Assembly: GCA_017622995.1 (NCBI GenBank)
Contig: JAGAQA010000008.1
Span: 38,420-102,419, forward strand
DNA: 64,000 nucleotides
From: Oscillospiraceae bacterium
Lineage (GTDB): Bacteria > Bacillota > Clostridia > Oscillospirales > Oscillospiraceae
Reading direction: 5' to 3'
Below, in pieces: positions 18,151 to 27,411 of this stretch (the first letter of the stretch is position 1; every line of letters starts with the position of its first letter). Position numbers and translations under genes: made by a program. The notes beneath the pieces are model-generated. The model worked only from the letters and a program-made list of their open reading frames with translations. It ran no database searches and was not told where the DNA came from.

Positions 18151-18769
18151 GTTCCTCAAAACGGCGCCGGACCGGTCCGGACGCTATGCCGTCCGCTTTG
18201 ATGACGGCAGCACCCTTCGGCTGTACCGGCAGAGCATAGAGGATTTTGGCCTGTATACCGGCATGGAGCTGACCGAACAGGAGTACGCGAAGCTCCTGAA
18301 AAGCGCTTCTGAGGTTTCCGCGAAAATGCGGGCTGTGCGGATTGTGTCCGCTGCCAATGTATCGAAGAAAGAACTGCAATCCCGGCTGGTACGGAAAGGG
18401 GAGGACCCCCTGGAAGCGGAAAAGGCGGTGGCCTGGCTTTCCGATATGAAGGTGCTGGATGACAGCCAGACGGCGGAAGCCCTTGTCCGCTCCTGCATTG
18501 CCAAGGGCTACGGCATCAACCGGGCAAAGCAGGTCCTCTATGAAAAGCGGATTCCCAAGGAGCTGTGGGAGCATGCTCTGGAGGATTACCCGGACCAGGA
18601 AGAAAAGATCCGGGATTTTCTCCGGGCCCGCCTGGCGGGAAACCCGGACCCCAAAGCAAGAAAAAAGGCCATCGATGCCCTTCTTCGCCGGGGTCACAGC
18701 TACGGTGCCATCCGGCAGGCGTTAAACGCCCTTTCCTTAGATACAGATGATTTCCCGGAGGATTTGTGA
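18140..18769 (+). CDS. recX: Regulatory protein RecX
   Basis: A 209-residue helical protein of the RecX family, which binds RecA filaments and limits their extension. Repeated three-helix motifs are visible, for example [17 protein letters not shown] and [18 protein letters not shown], and the C-terminal [15 protein letters not shown] is typical. Its ATG lies inside the last codons of recA, so expression is probably coupled to recA. An N-terminal stretch of about 60 residues precedes the first RecX repeat, as in many Firmicutes RecX proteins. Confidence 0.9.
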   Translation: MRIEFLKTAPDRSGRYAVRFDDGSTLRLYRQSIEDFGLYTGMELTEQEYAKLLKSASEVSAKMRAVRIVSAANVSKKELQSRLVRKGEDPLEAEKAVAWLSDMKVLDDSQTAEALVRSCIAKGYGINRAKQVLYEKRIPKELWEHALEDYPDQEEKIRDFLRARLAGNPDPKARKKAIDALLRRGHSYGAIRQALNALSLDTDDFPEDL

Positions 18770-18771
18770 TA

Positions 18772-20106
18772 ATGGCAAATATCGGTTTTATTTCCCTTGG
18801 CTGTGCCAAGAATCAGGTGGACTGCGAGCGGATGATGTACCGCGTCCAGGAAGCCGGGCACAGGGTTTCGGGTGACATTCCCGGCAGTGATGTGGTGGTG
18901 ATCAACACCTGCGGCTTTATCGATTCCGCAAAGAGCGAGGCCATCGACTATATCCTGCAAACCGCCGCCCTGAAAGCAGAGGGGCAGGTGGGCAAAATCC
19001 TGGTAACCGGCTGCCTGTCCCAGCGCTATCAGGGGGACATTCTGAAAGAGCTGCCGGAGGTTGACGGCATTCTGGGTACAGGCAGCTATACCCACATTGT
19101 CCCGGCCATTGAGCAGTTGCTTTCCGGTCATCAGGTGGTAGATTTCGGCTCCATCGACGCTCCCGAGGAGGAGACGGGCCGGGTTATGACCACCCCGGAG
19201 CATTATTCCTACATCAAAATCGCCGAGGGCTGCAACAACCGCTGCGCCTTCTGCATCATTCCCTACCTCCGGGGCAAGTACCGCAGCCGCCAGCTGGACG
19301 ATGTGCTGTATGAGGCACGGATTCTGGCCGCTTCCGGCACGAAGGAGCTCATTGTGGTGGCACAGGATACCAGCCGTTACGGCACGGATCTGGAAGGCCA
19401 CAAGCGGCTGCTGCCGGAGCTTCTGCGGGAGCTGTGCAAAATCGACGGCTTCCATTGGATCCGGGTCCACTATGTTTATCCGGATGAAATTGATGACGAA
19501 CTCATTGATGTTCTGGCTACGGAGCCCAAGATTGTCAAGTATCTGGACATTCCCATTCAGCACTGCAATGATGCCATCCTGTCCGCCATGCACCGCCGTG
19601 GGGATAAAAAGCTGATCACAGAGCTCTTTGCCAAGCTGCGCAGCCGGATTCCCGGCCTTGTGATCCGCACCAGCCTGATCACCGGCTTGCCCGGTGAAGG
19701 GGAGGCGGAGTTCCAGGAGCTGTGCCAGTTCCTGCGGGAACAGCGGCTGGAGCGGGTGGGCGCATTTGTGTTCTCCCCGGAGGAGGGCACCCCTGCCGCC
19801 CAAATGGAGCATGTGGACGAGGAGACGGCCCGGCAGCGGGCCCAGACGCTGGAAATGATCCAGTCCGAAATCATGGACGATTACAACGCCGCCATGATAG
19901 GGAAGACCCTGGAGGTGCTGGTGGACGGCTACGATGAAGAGCAGGAGCAGTTCTACGGCCGTACCTATGCCGATTCCCCGGACATTGACGGCAGGGTGTG
20001 GATTGCGTCCCAGGAGCCCCTCCGGGAGGGCGATTTCGTTATGGTCACCATCGATGAGATCATTGACGGCGATCTGGCAGGCTATGTTCAGGAGGAAGAA
20101 GTATGA
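18772..20106 (+). CDS. rimO: Ribosomal protein S12 methylthiotransferase
   Basis: A 444-residue radical-SAM enzyme that adds a methylthio group to the conserved aspartate of ribosomal protein S12. The N-terminal UPF0004 domain begins ANIGFISLGCAKNQVDCERM with its three cluster cysteines; the radical-SAM cluster motif is CNNRCAFCIIP; the C-terminal TRAM domain covers about residues 375-440. The ATG at 18772 is nine bases from GGAGGAT; a GTG at 18766 is too close to that site. It follows recX and overlaps pgsA by four bases. Confidence 0.96.
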   Translation: MANIGFISLGCAKNQVDCERMMYRVQEAGHRVSGDIPGSDVVVINTCGFIDSAKSEAIDYILQTAALKAEGQVGKILVTGCLSQRYQGDILKELPEVDGILGTGSYTHIVPAIEQLLSGHQVVDFGSIDAPEEETGRVMTTPEHYSYIKIAEGCNNRCAFCIIPYLRGKYRSRQLDDVLYEARILAASGTKELIVVAQDTSRYGTDLEGHKRLLPELLRELCKIDGFHWIRVHYVYPDEIDDELIDVLATEPKIVKYLDIPIQHCNDAILSAMHRRGDKKLITELFAKLRSRIPGLVIRTSLITGLPGEGEAEFQELCQFLREQRLERVGAFVFSPEEGTPAAQMEHVDEETARQRAQTLEMIQSEIMDDYNAAMIGKTLEVLVDGYDEEQEQFYGRTYADSPDIDGRVWIASQEPLREGDFVMVTIDEIIDGDLAGYVQEEEV

Positions 20107-20633
20107 CAACAGCCAGTAAAATCACCCTGTTCCGGGTGGTATTGATTCCGCTTATGATGGTTACCCTGTACCTCAGTGAGGGCTTCCGGGGAATCTGGAT
20201 GTGGATCAGCCTCGGTATTTTCATCCTTGGCAGTCTCAGCGATTATCTGGACGGACAGATTGCCCGCCGCTGCAACCAGGTTACGGACTTCGGAAAGTTT
20301 CTGGATCCGCTGGCGGATAAGCTGCTGACCATTGCCGTGATGACAATGTTTACCGAATGGGGCCGGTTCCCCGCCTGGGCGCTGATGATCGTTCTGGCCC
20401 GGGAGTTCGCCGTTACCGGCCTGCGTCTGGTGGCAGCCCCCAAGGGTCATGTGATTGCCGCCGCCTGGAGCGGCAAGGTAAAGACCGCCAGCACCATGGT
20501 GGGCCTGATCTTTTGGATGATTTTCCCGGTCAACCCCCTGGTCGGCGGTATCGTCAGCGCGGTGATCGTGGTTACCACGGTCTACTCCGGCGTGGAGTAT
20601 TTCATCAAAAACTGGTCCTGCCTCTGGGATTGA
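20103..20633 (+). CDS. pgsA: CDP-diacylglycerol--glycerol-3-phosphate 3-phosphatidyltransferase
   Basis: A 176-residue integral membrane enzyme making phosphatidylglycerol phosphate. The CDP-alcohol phosphotransferase signature is complete from the DG of YLDGQIARR to the aspartates of FGKFLDPLADK. About five transmembrane segments fit the family. It overlaps rimO (ATGA) and ends in a strong terminator at 20645-20673, closing the DUF1385-prmC-recA-recX-rimO-pgsA run. Confidence 0.94.
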   Translation: MTTASKITLFRVVLIPLMMVTLYLSEGFRGIWMWISLGIFILGSLSDYLDGQIARRCNQVTDFGKFLDPLADKLLTIAVMTMFTEWGRFPAWALMIVLAREFAVTGLRLVAAPKGHVIAAAWSGKVKTASTMVGLIFWMIFPVNPLVGGIVSAVIVVTTVYSGVEYFIKNWSCLWD

Positions 20634-20644
20634 GGTTCCATACG

Positions 20645-20673
20645 AAAAGCCGGCGCATCATGCGCCGGCTTTT
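20645..20673 (+). terminator. Terminator after pgsA
   Basis: Near-perfect palindrome AAAAGCCGGCGCAT / ATGCGCCGGCTTTT, immediately after pgsA, ending in a T run. Confidence 0.85.
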
Positions 20674-20750
20674 GCTGTGCGGTCCAGCACACCCAAGTGG
20701 AAAGACAGGGGGCTGCCCCACAGAATTGCGTACGGCATCAAAAATTCTTT

Positions 20751-20779
20751 TGAAACATTTTCCCACCTACAGTCGTATC
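20751..20779 (+). promoter_or_regulatory. ECF-type promoter, probably autoregulated by the following sigma factor
   Basis: TGAAAC (20751-20756), a 17-base spacer and CGTATC (20774-20779). This pattern is typical of ECF sigma promoters and unlike the sigma-A promoters elsewhere in the window. A related CGT...AGGGTGA core precedes the sigma genes at 47691 and 49882. Confidence 0.6.
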
Positions 20780-20802
20780 TAAGGTGAGAGGAGGTGGTGA
20801 CC

Positions 20803-21291
20803 ATGGCTTCTTTGCTGCGTACGGACAAAGAAATCACGGAAATCTATCATCGCAATGTGGATACGGTTTATCGTATTTGCTATTCATTTATGAAAAACAA
20901 AACAGAGGCAGAGGATATGGTGCAGGAAACCTTCCTGCGTCTGATCTCTGCCGGGAAAACCTTTCAGAACCTCCGGCATGAAAAGGCCTGGCTCATCGTT
21001 ACGGCATCCAATCTGTGTAAGGACCAATTAAAGCGTTTTTACCGTACAGATGAAGATCTGGATGCGCATACAGAACTCGCAGGGGAAACGGACGTTCCTG
21101 ACAATCCGGTACTGGAAGCCATCCTTCGCTTGGAGGAAAACTATAAAACAGTGGTGTACCTTTACTATTACGAGGGATATTCTACTGCGGAGATCGCAAA
21201 ATACATCCGATGCCCCCAGGCCACGGTTCGCACAAGGCTTTCCCGAGCCAGAAATCAACTGAAATCAATGTTAGGTGGTGAATCTGAATGA
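20803..21291 (+). CDS. ECF-type RNA polymerase sigma factor
   Basis: A 162-residue sigma-70 family protein with only regions 2 and 4. Region 2 is seen in VDTVYRICYSFMKNKTEAED and the following VQETFLRL; region 4 in YYYEGYSTAEIAKYI and ATVRTRLSRARNQLKSML. The ATG at 20803 is seven bases from AGGAGGT; in-frame GTG codons at 20794 and 20797 overlap that site. It overlaps the next gene by four bases; that gene encodes a single-pass membrane protein, so the pair is probably a sigma/anti-sigma switch. Two more pairs of the same kind occur in the accessory region. Confidence 0.9.
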   Translation: MASLLRTDKEITEIYHRNVDTVYRICYSFMKNKTEAEDMVQETFLRLISAGKTFQNLRHEKAWLIVTASNLCKDQLKRFYRTDEDLDAHTELAGETDVPDNPVLEAILRLEENYKTVVYLYYYEGYSTAEIAKYIRCPQATVRTRLSRARNQLKSMLGGESE

Positions 21292-22868
21292 AACGCAAAG
21301 AAATGATAGATGCATACAATTCCGTTTGTCTTTCCGAACAGGAAAAAGAGGCTCTGTTGGGAAGCATTCTTTCGGCATCAGATCAGGGCCTAACGGAAAG
21401 GAAACCAACGATGAAGCTTTGGCGTAAAAAATTCCTTATGACGGCGGCACTTATCGCGGCTTTGGCTATTTTTATGGGGTGTGCTGTGGTGGCACTCAGT
21501 ACGAAAAAATTGAAGCTGGATGAATATCGGGAAACCCAACCGGCCTGGATCGACTGGGAGGGGCAGCGGCATGAAGCAACAGAGGTTACAAAGACGGTTC
21601 TGTCGCTTCAGGGCCTCCGTGACACCCCCGAACAGAAAGCGGCGCTGGAATGGTATCAGTTTGTGAAAAACTACGACCCGGACCATACCATTTATATGGA
21701 AGCCGGAGGGAAATTCCAGGCACCGGAGGAGTACAGGGCGTACAATGTTTATTCCCAGGCTATGGTGGACAAGCTGGGCCAAATCGCGGAGAAATATCAT
21801 TTGGCGCTCTCCGGCAGGAAGGCAACCGCATATTCCTACGATTGGAAACTGGGCTGGGACGCAATCGGCGTTCATTCCCCGGTTCTTTCCGGGACGGATG
21901 AAACTTATGGGCTCAGGGGCTGCACGTTTTTTGAATCCGGGAATTTTTTCCTTTGGACCGACTTCCATGTGACGGATCCGGATTTTTCTTGGAAGAATCC
22001 AACCTATCTGTCCTTGAGCTACAAGAAAAAGGGCTATATGGATACAACAGTTGTGGGCCTTTACGATGGACCTGGTTCCAGAGCATGGAACTATACCCGC
22101 AGCGACGGCAAATCCGTTCTGATTGTTGTTTCCAACGATGCTTCTCAGCCCGCCAATGACAATGCGTTTATCATCTGTGACCGGGAGGACGCATTCCTCT
22201 ACGCGCAGTTTGAACCGGCGTATTACCCGGATCATGGAGCGGGAACCCGGGAAGAGATGTCGGACCGGGATTTGGAATGGCTTGCAGAGCATATTGATTT
22301 TTCCATCCAGCCGCGCAAACCGGATATGGACCGTGTTCTACCCTTGCTTGAAAAGGAGGACGCGGAATACGATGCCCTGTTGGAGCAGGATAATCCGTTC
22401 AGCCAGGATTGCTACGGCAAGCTGCGTAAGGTTCTGGGCAGCGTTGCAGCGTACCATCTGATCGATTTGGATGGCGATGGGAAAGATGAGTGCTTCTTCT
22501 GGGATCAAAACGGGAATCCTCAGCTCTATACCATGATAGATGGCAAAACGGCTCCGGTTCAAACTCCGGGGGACAAAGCATTCGGTATCCAGGGAGCGGT
22601 AGCTCTGTGCGAAGGGAATGTGCTGAAAACCTATGAAGAGGTTGGACAGGCTTATCAGCTGTACTGTTTTTACACTGTGGATCGGGGAACGCTCCTGGAG
22701 CAGAACCGGCTTGTGTATGACATTGCCAACGACTGCTGGGGCCTGAGTCTCAGCGGCATTCACATCGACAAAGCCTTAACCAAATCGGAAGCGGAGGAAC
22801 TCCTGGGATCCTATGTGGAAATTCCTCTGGAACATTTGCCCATAGAGTCATTCCCGGATGATACATAA
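21288..22868 (+). CDS. Putative membrane anti-sigma factor with large extracellular domain
   Basis: A 526-residue protein: a short cytoplasmic N-terminus of about 45 residues, one transmembrane helix (LMTAALIAALAIFMGCAVVA) and an extracellular part of about 450 residues. Near residue 400 there is a calcium-loop-like LIDLDGDGKDECFFWDQNG, as in FG-GAP-type domains. Translational overlap with the sigma gene and a topology shared with the proteins at 48242 and 50436 (helix ending GCA, with the lipobox-like cysteine inside the helix) support an anti-sigma role by inference. No conserved anti-sigma domain (such as ZAS) is recognised. Confidence 0.7.
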   Translation: MKRKEMIDAYNSVCLSEQEKEALLGSILSASDQGLTERKPTMKLWRKKFLMTAALIAALAIFMGCAVVALSTKKLKLDEYRETQPAWIDWEGQRHEATEVTKTVLSLQGLRDTPEQKAALEWYQFVKNYDPDHTIYMEAGGKFQAPEEYRAYNVYSQAMVDKLGQIAEKYHLALSGRKATAYSYDWKLGWDAIGVHSPVLSGTDETYGLRGCTFFESGNFFLWTDFHVTDPDFSWKNPTYLSLSYKKKGYMDTTVVGLYDGPGSRAWNYTRSDGKSVLIVVSNDASQPANDNAFIICDREDAFLYAQFEPAYYPDHGAGTREEMSDRDLEWLAEHIDFSIQPRKPDMDRVLPLLEKEDAEYDALLEQDNPFSQDCYGKLRKVLGSVAAYHLIDLDGDGKDECFFWDQNGNPQLYTMIDGKTAPVQTPGDKAFGIQGAVALCEGNVLKTYEEVGQAYQLYCFYTVDRGTLLEQNRLVYDIANDCWGLSLSGIHIDKALTKSEAEELLGSYVEIPLEHLPIESFPDDT

Positions 22869-22876
22869 TGCGTACT

Positions 22877-23008
22877 GAATAACGCAAAAAGCCTTGAAAG
22901 CCAAGGCTTTCCGGCAATCTTTGCGTTATTCGGGTGCAAGGATTTTGCGGCTTTGGCCACAAAACCGTTGCACCTGCTTTTCCTGCATGGTTCGCCATGC
23001 AGGAAAAG
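22877..23008. other. Cluster of strong hairpins, possible structured RNA or palindromic element
   Basis: Three stem-loops follow one another. The first has outer stem GAATAACGCAAA / TTTGCGTTATTC (22877-22888 with 22920-22931) and inner stem AAAGCCTTG / CAAGGCTTT. The second is closed by GGTGCAA / TTGCACC (22933-22939 with 22968-22974). The third is a perfect 14-bp stem CTTTTCCTGCATGG / CCATGCAGGAAAAG with a TTCG tetraloop (22977-23008). The region has no gene. This is more folding than one terminator needs. Confidence 0.5.
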
Positions 23009-23035
23009 TACGCATTGATTGCTGTCTGAATTTCC

Positions 23036-23062
23036 AAAAATGGTTAAAAAGAGCCATTTTTT
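23036..23062 (+). terminator. Probable terminator of the sigma/anti-sigma operon
   Basis: Stem AAAAATGG / CCATTTTT closing a 10-base loop and running into a T6 tract. A further 10-bp hairpin (AATAAGCCGC / GCGGCTTATT) lies at 23072-23095. Confidence 0.6.
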
Positions 23063-23116
23063 GAAACTACAAATAAGCCGCATTGGCGGCTTATTCAGCA
23101 GACATTAAATAAAGGC

Positions 23117-23146
23117 ACACCCCCGTGACTGCGGTCACGGGGGTGT
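23117..23146 (-). terminator. Terminator of the U32 peptidase operon
   Basis: A perfect 13-bp stem ACACCCCCGTGAC / GTCACGGGGGTGT with a 4-base loop, four bases beyond the U32 stop. The minus-strand tail GCCTTTATTTAA is only moderately T-rich. Confidence 0.75.
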
Positions 23147-23150
23147 CAAG

Positions 23151-24368
23151 CTACTTGGGGGAAAGATCTACGCTTCTTCTGAGAATTGACATGGCGGGGA
23201 CTTTTTTGGGCAGCTGCATGAAAAATTCCATCTGGGGCGTCCGGGGTTCTTCCAGGGCTTCTCCCTCCGGGGTGGTCATTTCCCCGGCGGCCAGCGCAAA
23301 GGGCCGGGTGTCCGGGCCCACGCATTCCAATGGATCACCCTTCCGGAACTTGTTCCGCAGAGAGCATTTGGCAAGACCCGTTTCGTCACAGCTTTCCACC
23401 ATGGCCACGATCTGCCATTGCCGAATGTAGCGGGAATTTTCGGTGTACTGTCCCGGCTGGCCGTAATAGAACCCGGTGGAGTAGATCCGGTGGGAGATGT
23501 GCTCCACCTCGTCCCGCCAGACGGGATCCAAAGGCAACCCCTGGGAAACCGCGTCAATGCAGTGCCGGTAGGCGCCGGTGACAATGGCTGCGTAGTAGGG
23601 GGACTTTGCCCGGCCCTCCAGCTTGATGCAGTCCACTCCGGCGTTTTGCAGATCGTCCAGGTGGTCGATCATGCACATATCCCGGGAGTTCATGATGTAG
23701 GTGCCCTTTTCGTCTTCAAATACCGGGAAGTATTCCCCGGGCCGTTTTTCCTCCATCAGAGCGTACTGATAGCGGCAGGGCTGGGCACAGGCCCCCCGGT
23801 TGGAGTCCCGGCCCGTCATGTAGTTGCTCAGCAGGCACCTGCCGGAGTAGCTGACGCACATGGCCCCGTGTCCGAAGGTCTCCAGCTCCAGCTCCTTGGA
23901 CACTCTGGCCCGGATTTCGGCAATCTCGGAAAGACTCAGCTCTCTTGCCAGCACAACCCGCTGGGCGCCCAGGTCATACCAGCTCTGGGCGCAGGCGTAG
24001 TTGGCGATGGACTGCTGGGTGGAGATGTGCCGCTGGCAGTGGGGGGCGTATTTCCCGGCCAGGGTAAAGGCACCCAGATCCGCCAGAATCAGGGCATCCA
24101 CCCCGGCGCTGTCCAGCTGTTCCAGGTATTCCGGCAGCTGAATGACCTCCTCATTTCTCGGCATGGTGTTTACGGTTACATGGACCTTGACCCCGTGGCT
24201 GTGGGCCAGAGCCACAGCTTTGGGCAGCTCCGACCGGGAGAAGTTCCCGGCGAAGGAGCGCATTCCAAAGCTGGTGCCTGCCAGATACACGGCGTCCGCA
24301 CCGTAGAGAATGGACATCTTCAGCTGTTCCATGTCCCCGGCAGGGGACAGCAATTCTATTTTTTTCAT
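23151..24368 (-). CDS. Peptidase U32 family protein
   Basis: A 405-residue protein of the U32 (YegQ/YhbU, collagenase-like) family. It begins MKKIELLSPAGDMEQLKMSI, has the family signature ELETFGHGAMCVSYSGRC with its cysteines, and RGACAQPCRYQY further on. Members act as proteases or in tRNA/ubiquinone hydroxylation; in Firmicutes they are often listed beside mltG, but a precise substrate is not known. The ATG at 24368 follows AAGGGATAAT and abuts the mltG stop. It is the last gene of the tmk-DJ1-mltG-U32 operon. Confidence 0.9.
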   Translation of the reverse strand: MKKIELLSPAGDMEQLKMSILYGADAVYLAGTSFGMRSFAGNFSRSELPKAVALAHSHGVKVHVTVNTMPRNEEVIQLPEYLEQLDSAGVDALILADLGAFTLAGKYAPHCQRHISTQQSIANYACAQSWYDLGAQRVVLARELSLSEIAEIRARVSKELELETFGHGAMCVSYSGRCLLSNYMTGRDSNRGACAQPCRYQYALMEEKRPGEYFPVFEDEKGTYIMNSRDMCMIDHLDDLQNAGVDCIKLEGRAKSPYYAAIVTGAYRHCIDAVSQGLPLDPVWRDEVEHISHRIYSTGFYYGQPGQYTENSRYIRQWQIVAMVESCDETGLAKCSLRNKFRKGDPLECVGPDTRPFALAAGEMTTPEGEALEEPRTPQMEFFMQLPKKVPAMSILRRSVDLSPK

Positions 24369-24369
24369 A

Positions 24370-25968
24370 TTATCCCTTGTTGCTGGCGCGGAAGGCCTCG
24401 TGCTCCTCCAGAGTTCTGGAGAAGTGATGCACACCGGTTTCCATATCCAGCACATAGTAATAGTAGTCGGTATCCTGGGGCTCCAGGGCGGCCAGGATGC
24501 TGCCAAGGCCCGGATTTGTAATGGGTCCCGGGGTCAGACCGGTGTTCAGATAGGTGTTGTAGGGGGTGTCGGTCTGCAGGTCTTCCGCGGTCAGATCGGT
24601 TTTGCCGTCCAGACCGTAGATCACGGCGGCGTCGATGTTCAGGAAGGCCGGAGTATTGCCCCAGGCAAACAGACGGTTGTAGATGACGGAGGAAATGGTG
24701 TAGCCTTCCTCGGCACTGGCGGTTTCCTTTTCAATCAGGGAGGCAACGGTGATCACATCAGCCATGGTAAACTGGTGGGCGGCAATGTAATCCTCGTTCC
24801 TGCCGTTGCGCCGCATCATATCGGAGATGCGGGTATTAAGGGCATCCAGCTTTCCACGGATTTCTTCATCCACACGCTTGTCAAAGTTTCCGAGCATTTT
24901 ATCCAGCACATTCTGGGGGGAATCGTTGGTGTAGAATTCATAGGTATCCGGGAACAGATAGCCTTCCAGGCAGTATTTGCTGCTGCGGTCCAGACCTTCC
25001 AGGAACCAGTAGTCCCCCAGGTCGCCCTCTTTCGCGTAGCTTTCCAGTGTTTCCACGGTACAAACCCGCTTGTCCTGCAGCAGTTCAAAGACCTGGCGGC
25101 AGTTGGAGCCTTCGGGAATCATAACGGTTACAACCGACCGCTTCGAGCTGGGGGACATCATGCTCACCAGGGCGTGATAGTCGTAGAGGGAGTTGAGGTC
25201 CCAAATTCCGGGCTTGATTTCATCCTCGTCCACGGCGAAGCTGGCATAGAGCTTAAAGAGCCCGGGGTAGCGGATGAGCCCTGCGTTGTGGAGCTTGGCT
25301 GCCACATCGTCAATGGTGTCATTGGGGGTAATGGTTACGGTTACCTGCCGGTCCTCCCGGCCAAAGGCCAGCACATCCGCCGCGCAGACCCAGGCCATCC
25401 GGCCCAGGGTGACTCCGATGGCCAGGGTAATGGCAATCCATACGATGGTCACCAGAATGTTGGGAATGCCCAGCAGACCTTCGCCTCTCCGGTTCCGGGG
25501 GCGGCCCTTTTTGGCGGGGTGGGTCTTTAAGGGAACGGCTTCCTCTTTTTCATCAGGCTTGGCGTTGAAAAGCTCCTGGAATTCCAGATCTTCTTCCGTA
25601 GGGGGCTCGTCCGGATCCTTGGGTTCCGGTGCCTTCTCTTCGGTGTAAGCATCCAGGAAGGAGAAATCAAAGTCCGCCAGGGGATTGGCCCCCGCAGCTT
25701 CTTCCTGGGGATTCTCCGGTTCGGCGGCCTCTGGGGGTACTTCATCCGCAGAAGCATCTGCCGGTGCTTCCGTTTCCGGGGCAGGTCTTTCCGCTTCCGG
25801 GCCGGAATCAAAGGAGATCCATTCCGTTTCCCCCTGGTCGTCCGGATCGGGCAGGGGGGCGGTATCTTTGTTCAGGAACCGGCCCGTGTACTGGTCCGTT
25901 TCCGGTTCCATGCCGTCCGGGGCAAGATAATTGGGCGTTCCCGGCTCATGGGAAGGTGTATCGTTCAT
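24370..25968 (-). CDS. mltG: Endolytic transglycosylase MltG
   Basis: A 532-residue membrane enzyme that cleaves nascent glycan strands and sets their length. There is a long disordered, acidic, proline-rich cytoplasmic N-terminus (about 180 residues, unusually long), one transmembrane helix (ILVTIVWIAITLAIGVTLG), a LysM-like region (TPNDTIDDVAAKLHNAGLI) and the YceG catalytic domain with the catalytic glutamate in VASLIEKETASAEE. The C-terminus keeps NTYLNTGLTPGPITNPG. It is cotranscribed with the U32 gene. Confidence 0.95.
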   Translation of the reverse strand: MNDTPSHEPGTPNYLAPDGMEPETDQYTGRFLNKDTAPLPDPDDQGETEWISFDSGPEAERPAPETEAPADASADEVPPEAAEPENPQEEAAGANPLADFDFSFLDAYTEEKAPEPKDPDEPPTEEDLEFQELFNAKPDEKEEAVPLKTHPAKKGRPRNRRGEGLLGIPNILVTIVWIAITLAIGVTLGRMAWVCAADVLAFGREDRQVTVTITPNDTIDDVAAKLHNAGLIRYPGLFKLYASFAVDEDEIKPGIWDLNSLYDYHALVSMMSPSSKRSVVTVMIPEGSNCRQVFELLQDKRVCTVETLESYAKEGDLGDYWFLEGLDRSSKYCLEGYLFPDTYEFYTNDSPQNVLDKMLGNFDKRVDEEIRGKLDALNTRISDMMRRNGRNEDYIAAHQFTMADVITVASLIEKETASAEEGYTISSVIYNRLFAWGNTPAFLNIDAAVIYGLDGKTDLTAEDLQTDTPYNTYLNTGLTPGPITNPGLGSILAALEPQDTDYYYYVLDMETGVHHFSRTLEEHEAFRASNKG

Positions 25969-25983
25969 AGGGGTCTCCTTTCG

Positions 25984-26526
25984 TCAGCGGATCACAATCT
26001 GCTGTGCGATGGCCTGGGCCTTTTCCTCCCCCCGCAGGGCACGGATCAGCTCCAGAGCAAAGGGAATGGCGCAGCCGGCAGAGGTGCCGGTAATGAGCTT
26101 TCCGTCCCGGACCGCGGCGGCGCCGGGCTGCATGTTGGCGCTGCCCATCTGCCCTTCACAGCCGGGATAGCAGGTGGCGTTTCTTCCGTCGGTGATGCCC
26201 AGGTCGGCAAGAACCGTGGGACCGGCGCAGATTGCGGCAACGAACCTGCCCTGATCCCAGCCATACCGCAGGGCATCCAGAGCGGGCTTGCTTGCCCGGG
26301 CGCTGGCAACGCCGCCCAGTCCGCCGGGCAGTACAATCATTTCCATGGCGTCCAGCTCCATGTCCTCCGGCAAAATATCGGCCTCCACGCCGATTCCGTG
26401 GCTGCCGTATACGGTTTTCCCGGTAACACCAACGGTCTTTACCTCAATTCCGGACCGGCGCAGCAGATCGATGGGGGCAATGGCCTCCATTTCCTCAAAA
26501 CCGGTTCCAAGCAATACATATACCAT
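25984..26526 (-). CDS. DJ-1/PfpI family protein
   Basis: A 180-residue flavodoxin-like protein of the DJ-1 group. The nucleophilic elbow is VAAICAGPTVLADLG with a central cysteine, and the N-terminal glutamate is in GTGFEEMEAIAP. Family members act as protein or nucleotide deglycases, glyoxalases or redox-responsive chaperones; the choice cannot be made from sequence. It lies between tmk and mltG in one operon, with three bases separating its start from the tmk stop. Confidence 0.9.
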   Translation of the reverse strand: MVYVLLGTGFEEMEAIAPIDLLRRSGIEVKTVGVTGKTVYGSHGIGVEADILPEDMELDAMEMIVLPGGLGGVASARASKPALDALRYGWDQGRFVAAICAGPTVLADLGITDGRNATCYPGCEGQMGSANMQPGAAAVRDGKLITGTSAGCAIPFALELIRALRGEEKAQAIAQQIVIR

Positions 26527-26529
26527 GGT

Positions 26530-27198
26530 TCAGTCCTCCAAAAGCGCTTTTACATAGCGGTAGATTTCTTCGTGAATGTCTTCCATGCTCCGCATTTTTC
26601 CCTCCGCAACGCAGGAAATCACCTTCCAGCCGTAGAAATCGGCGGCGATGCGGCCCATGCGGCGGCTGGCAGCCAGATAGGCGGTGTCCGCCTCGTGAAT
26701 GTCCGCATGGGTGCCGGTGGCGGCCTCCCGGGAGCGCAGTAGCGTCTCGGTAAAGTCGGTGGGCACATCCAGGTAGAGCACCAGATCGGGTCTGGGCAGA
26801 CCCATGTGGTCATATTCCAGCTCATAGAGCCATTTCAGGAATTCCCTCTGCTTTTCCGGGGGCTCCTTGGATGCCTGGTGCACCGCATTGGAGGTGGTGT
26901 AGCGGTCGGAAACCACCAGCCCGCCCTGCTCATACCACCGGCCCCAGACCTTTTTATAGGACGCAAACCGGTCCACCGCGAAAAAGGTGGAGGCGGTGTA
27001 GGCGTTTACATCCTCCGGGTGGGTGCCGAATTCGCCGCCCAGGTACATCCGGATCAGCGCGGAGCTGGGCTCCTCATACTGGGGAAATACCAGTTTTTCA
27101 AAGGGAATATTCTCTTTGGCCAGACGGTGGGTCAAAAGCCGGAACTGGGTGGATTTTCCGGAGCCGTCGGTTCCTTCTATCACAATCAGTTTGCCCAT
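26530..27198 (-). CDS. tmk: Thymidylate kinase
   Basis: A 222-residue nucleoside monophosphate kinase converting dTMP to dTDP. The P-loop is IEGTDGSGKST, the nucleotide-binding arginine motif is VVSDRYTTSNAVHQA, and VLYLDVPTDFTETLLRSR is the strand before the lid. It is a little longer than typical Tmk (~205), with an insertion before DRYTTS. The start at 27198 is placed after AGGATCG; the upstream in-frame ATG at 27246 adds 16 residues without a ribosome site. It is the first gene of the operon running to 23151. Confidence 0.88.
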   Translation of the reverse strand: MGKLIVIEGTDGSGKSTQFRLLTHRLAKENIPFEKLVFPQYEEPSSALIRMYLGGEFGTHPEDVNAYTASTFFAVDRFASYKKVWGRWYEQGGLVVSDRYTTSNAVHQASKEPPEKQREFLKWLYELEYDHMGLPRPDLVLYLDVPTDFTETLLRSREAATGTHADIHEADTAYLAASRRMGRIAADFYGWKVISCVAEGKMRSMEDIHEEIYRYVKALLED

Positions 27199-27342
27199 TT
27201 TCTCGATCCTTCCATGAAAAATTGAGAACAGGTCATAAATCCACATTTTATAACCAGTCTAGAATATACCACATTCGGGCCCTTTTGTCCACCGGAAAGC
27301 CCTTAATTTTTCCTTGCGAAGGGGGGCGTGGTCACGAAAGCA

Positions 27343-27370
27343 TTGCAAAACGGCATTTTCTTTGTATAAT
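27343..27370 (+). promoter_or_regulatory. Promoter of the PfkB/pyridoxal-kinase/GNAT operon
   Basis: TTGCAA (27343-27348), a 16-base spacer and consensus TATAAT (27365-27370), 40 bases before the start codon. Confidence 0.75.
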
Positions 27371-27411
27371 GGGATAAGAATAAGTCCGTATACGGGAAAG
27401 GGGAAGACACA

